Of a DNA stretch of 5,916 nucleotides, positions 5,623 to 5,916 are shown in pieces. The translations under genes were made by a program, and so were the position numbers. Every line of letters starts with the position of its first letter. Position 1 is the first letter of the stretch. The notes below the pieces were generated by a model. That model was not told the origin of the DNA, ran no database searches, and worked only from the letters and a program-made list of their open reading frames with translations. Source of the DNA: Rhizobacter sp. (lineage in GTDB: Bacteria; Pseudomonadota; Gammaproteobacteria; Burkholderiales; Burkholderiaceae_C); contig JACMKJ010000438.1 in NCBI GenBank assembly GCA_014380155.1, positions 1 to 5,916 of the forward strand, in the 5' to 3' direction.

Positions 5623-5916
5623 TTACTTGGTGAAGGCGTTGCCCAAGGCAAAAACGGAATTGGGCGCGGTGATCTTGATGGGCTTGACGACCGGCTGGGT
5701 CGAGATGGCGCGTTTGACCGGGTGCTCCTCTATCGAGACGCCCTTGGCGAGCTGCTCTTCGACCAGCTTGCGCAGCGAGATCGAATCGAGGTACTCGATC
5801 ATCTTGGAGTTGAGGCTGGCCCACAGGTCGTGGGTCATGCAGCGGCCGGCATCGTCGCCCATGCAGTTTTCCTTGCCGGCGCAGCCGGTGGCGTCGATCG
5901 GCTCGTCGACGGCGAC
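5623..5916 (-). CDS. iscR: Fe-S-sensing regulator IscR (C-terminal part)
   Basis: The last 97 codons of an Rrf2-family regulator are visible; the winged-helix DNA-binding domain and the start lie beyond base 5916. The reading frame stays open to the window edge. The fragment begins VAVDEPIDATGC and carries the [2Fe-2S] ligands as C-x5-C-x7-C-x2-H (Cys codons near 5883, 5865 and 5841, His at 5830-5832). In E. coli IscR the second spacing is x5; two extra residues here lengthen the loop. THDLWASLN and YLDSISLRKLVEEQ form the usual following helix. The roughly 40-residue tail (to AFTK) is variable and unassigned. By family knowledge, holo-IscR represses the isc promoter and apo-IscR acts at other sites. 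It stops 20 bases before iscS, so it is the first gene of the operon. Confidence 0.93.
   Translation of the reverse strand, partial: VAVDEPIDATGCAGKENCMGDDAGRCMTHDLWASLNSKMIEYLDSISLRKLVEEQLAKGVSIEEHPVKRAISTQPVVKPIKITAPNSVFALGNAFTK

Noticed and set aside
1..5916. CRISPR array, insertion sequence, prophage or plasmid genes
   Set aside because: No spaced repeats, transposase, integrase or inverted terminal repeats are visible. The region reads as ordinary core chromosome.

Overview
The window looks like the chromosome of a GC-rich betaproteobacterium, most likely Burkholderiales and perhaps Comamonadaceae-like. The basis is GC-rich third codon positions, an E. coli-order isc operon whose IscR ligands are spaced C-x5-C-x7-C-x2-H, and an adjacent nitrate-type ABC ATPase. 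The family is my inference; no 16S or other marker is present.

Layout: bases 1-420 (+) hold the 3' end of an ABC-transporter ATPase of the nitrate/sulfonate/taurine class, best matched to NrtD. Bases 421-851 contain no convincing protein gene. Bases 852-5916 (-) hold the iron-sulfur cluster (ISC) operon in the order iscR (3' part only), iscS, iscU, iscA, hscB, hscA, fdx. The genes are 2-21 bases apart, except for 66 bases between iscA and hscB. All six complete proteins keep their catalytic or cluster-binding residues.

How the genes work together: IscS takes sulfur from cysteine and passes it to the scaffold IscU. Fdx supplies electrons. HscB and HscA, a J-protein and an Hsp70, bind the LPPVK motif of IscU and drive cluster release. 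IscA is an A-type carrier, and IscR is the Fe-S-sensing repressor of the operon.

Two things are not explained by the ordinary annotation. First, the 'empty' 421-851 region carries a near-consensus sigma-54 (RpoN) promoter at 725-740. Its predicted start, about 751, lies about 98 bases before a strong intrinsic terminator (815-848). The RNA between them folds by eye into four nearly back-to-back stem-loops, one showing UCUCCU (anti-Shine-Dalgarno-like) in its loop. This is a candidate RpoN-dependent small RNA beside a nitrate transport gene. Second, a textbook intrinsic terminator (GC stem, UUCG tetraloop, T-tract) lies on the operon's own strand between iscA and hscB. It would split iscRSUA from hscBA-fdx expression unless it is leaky or regulated.
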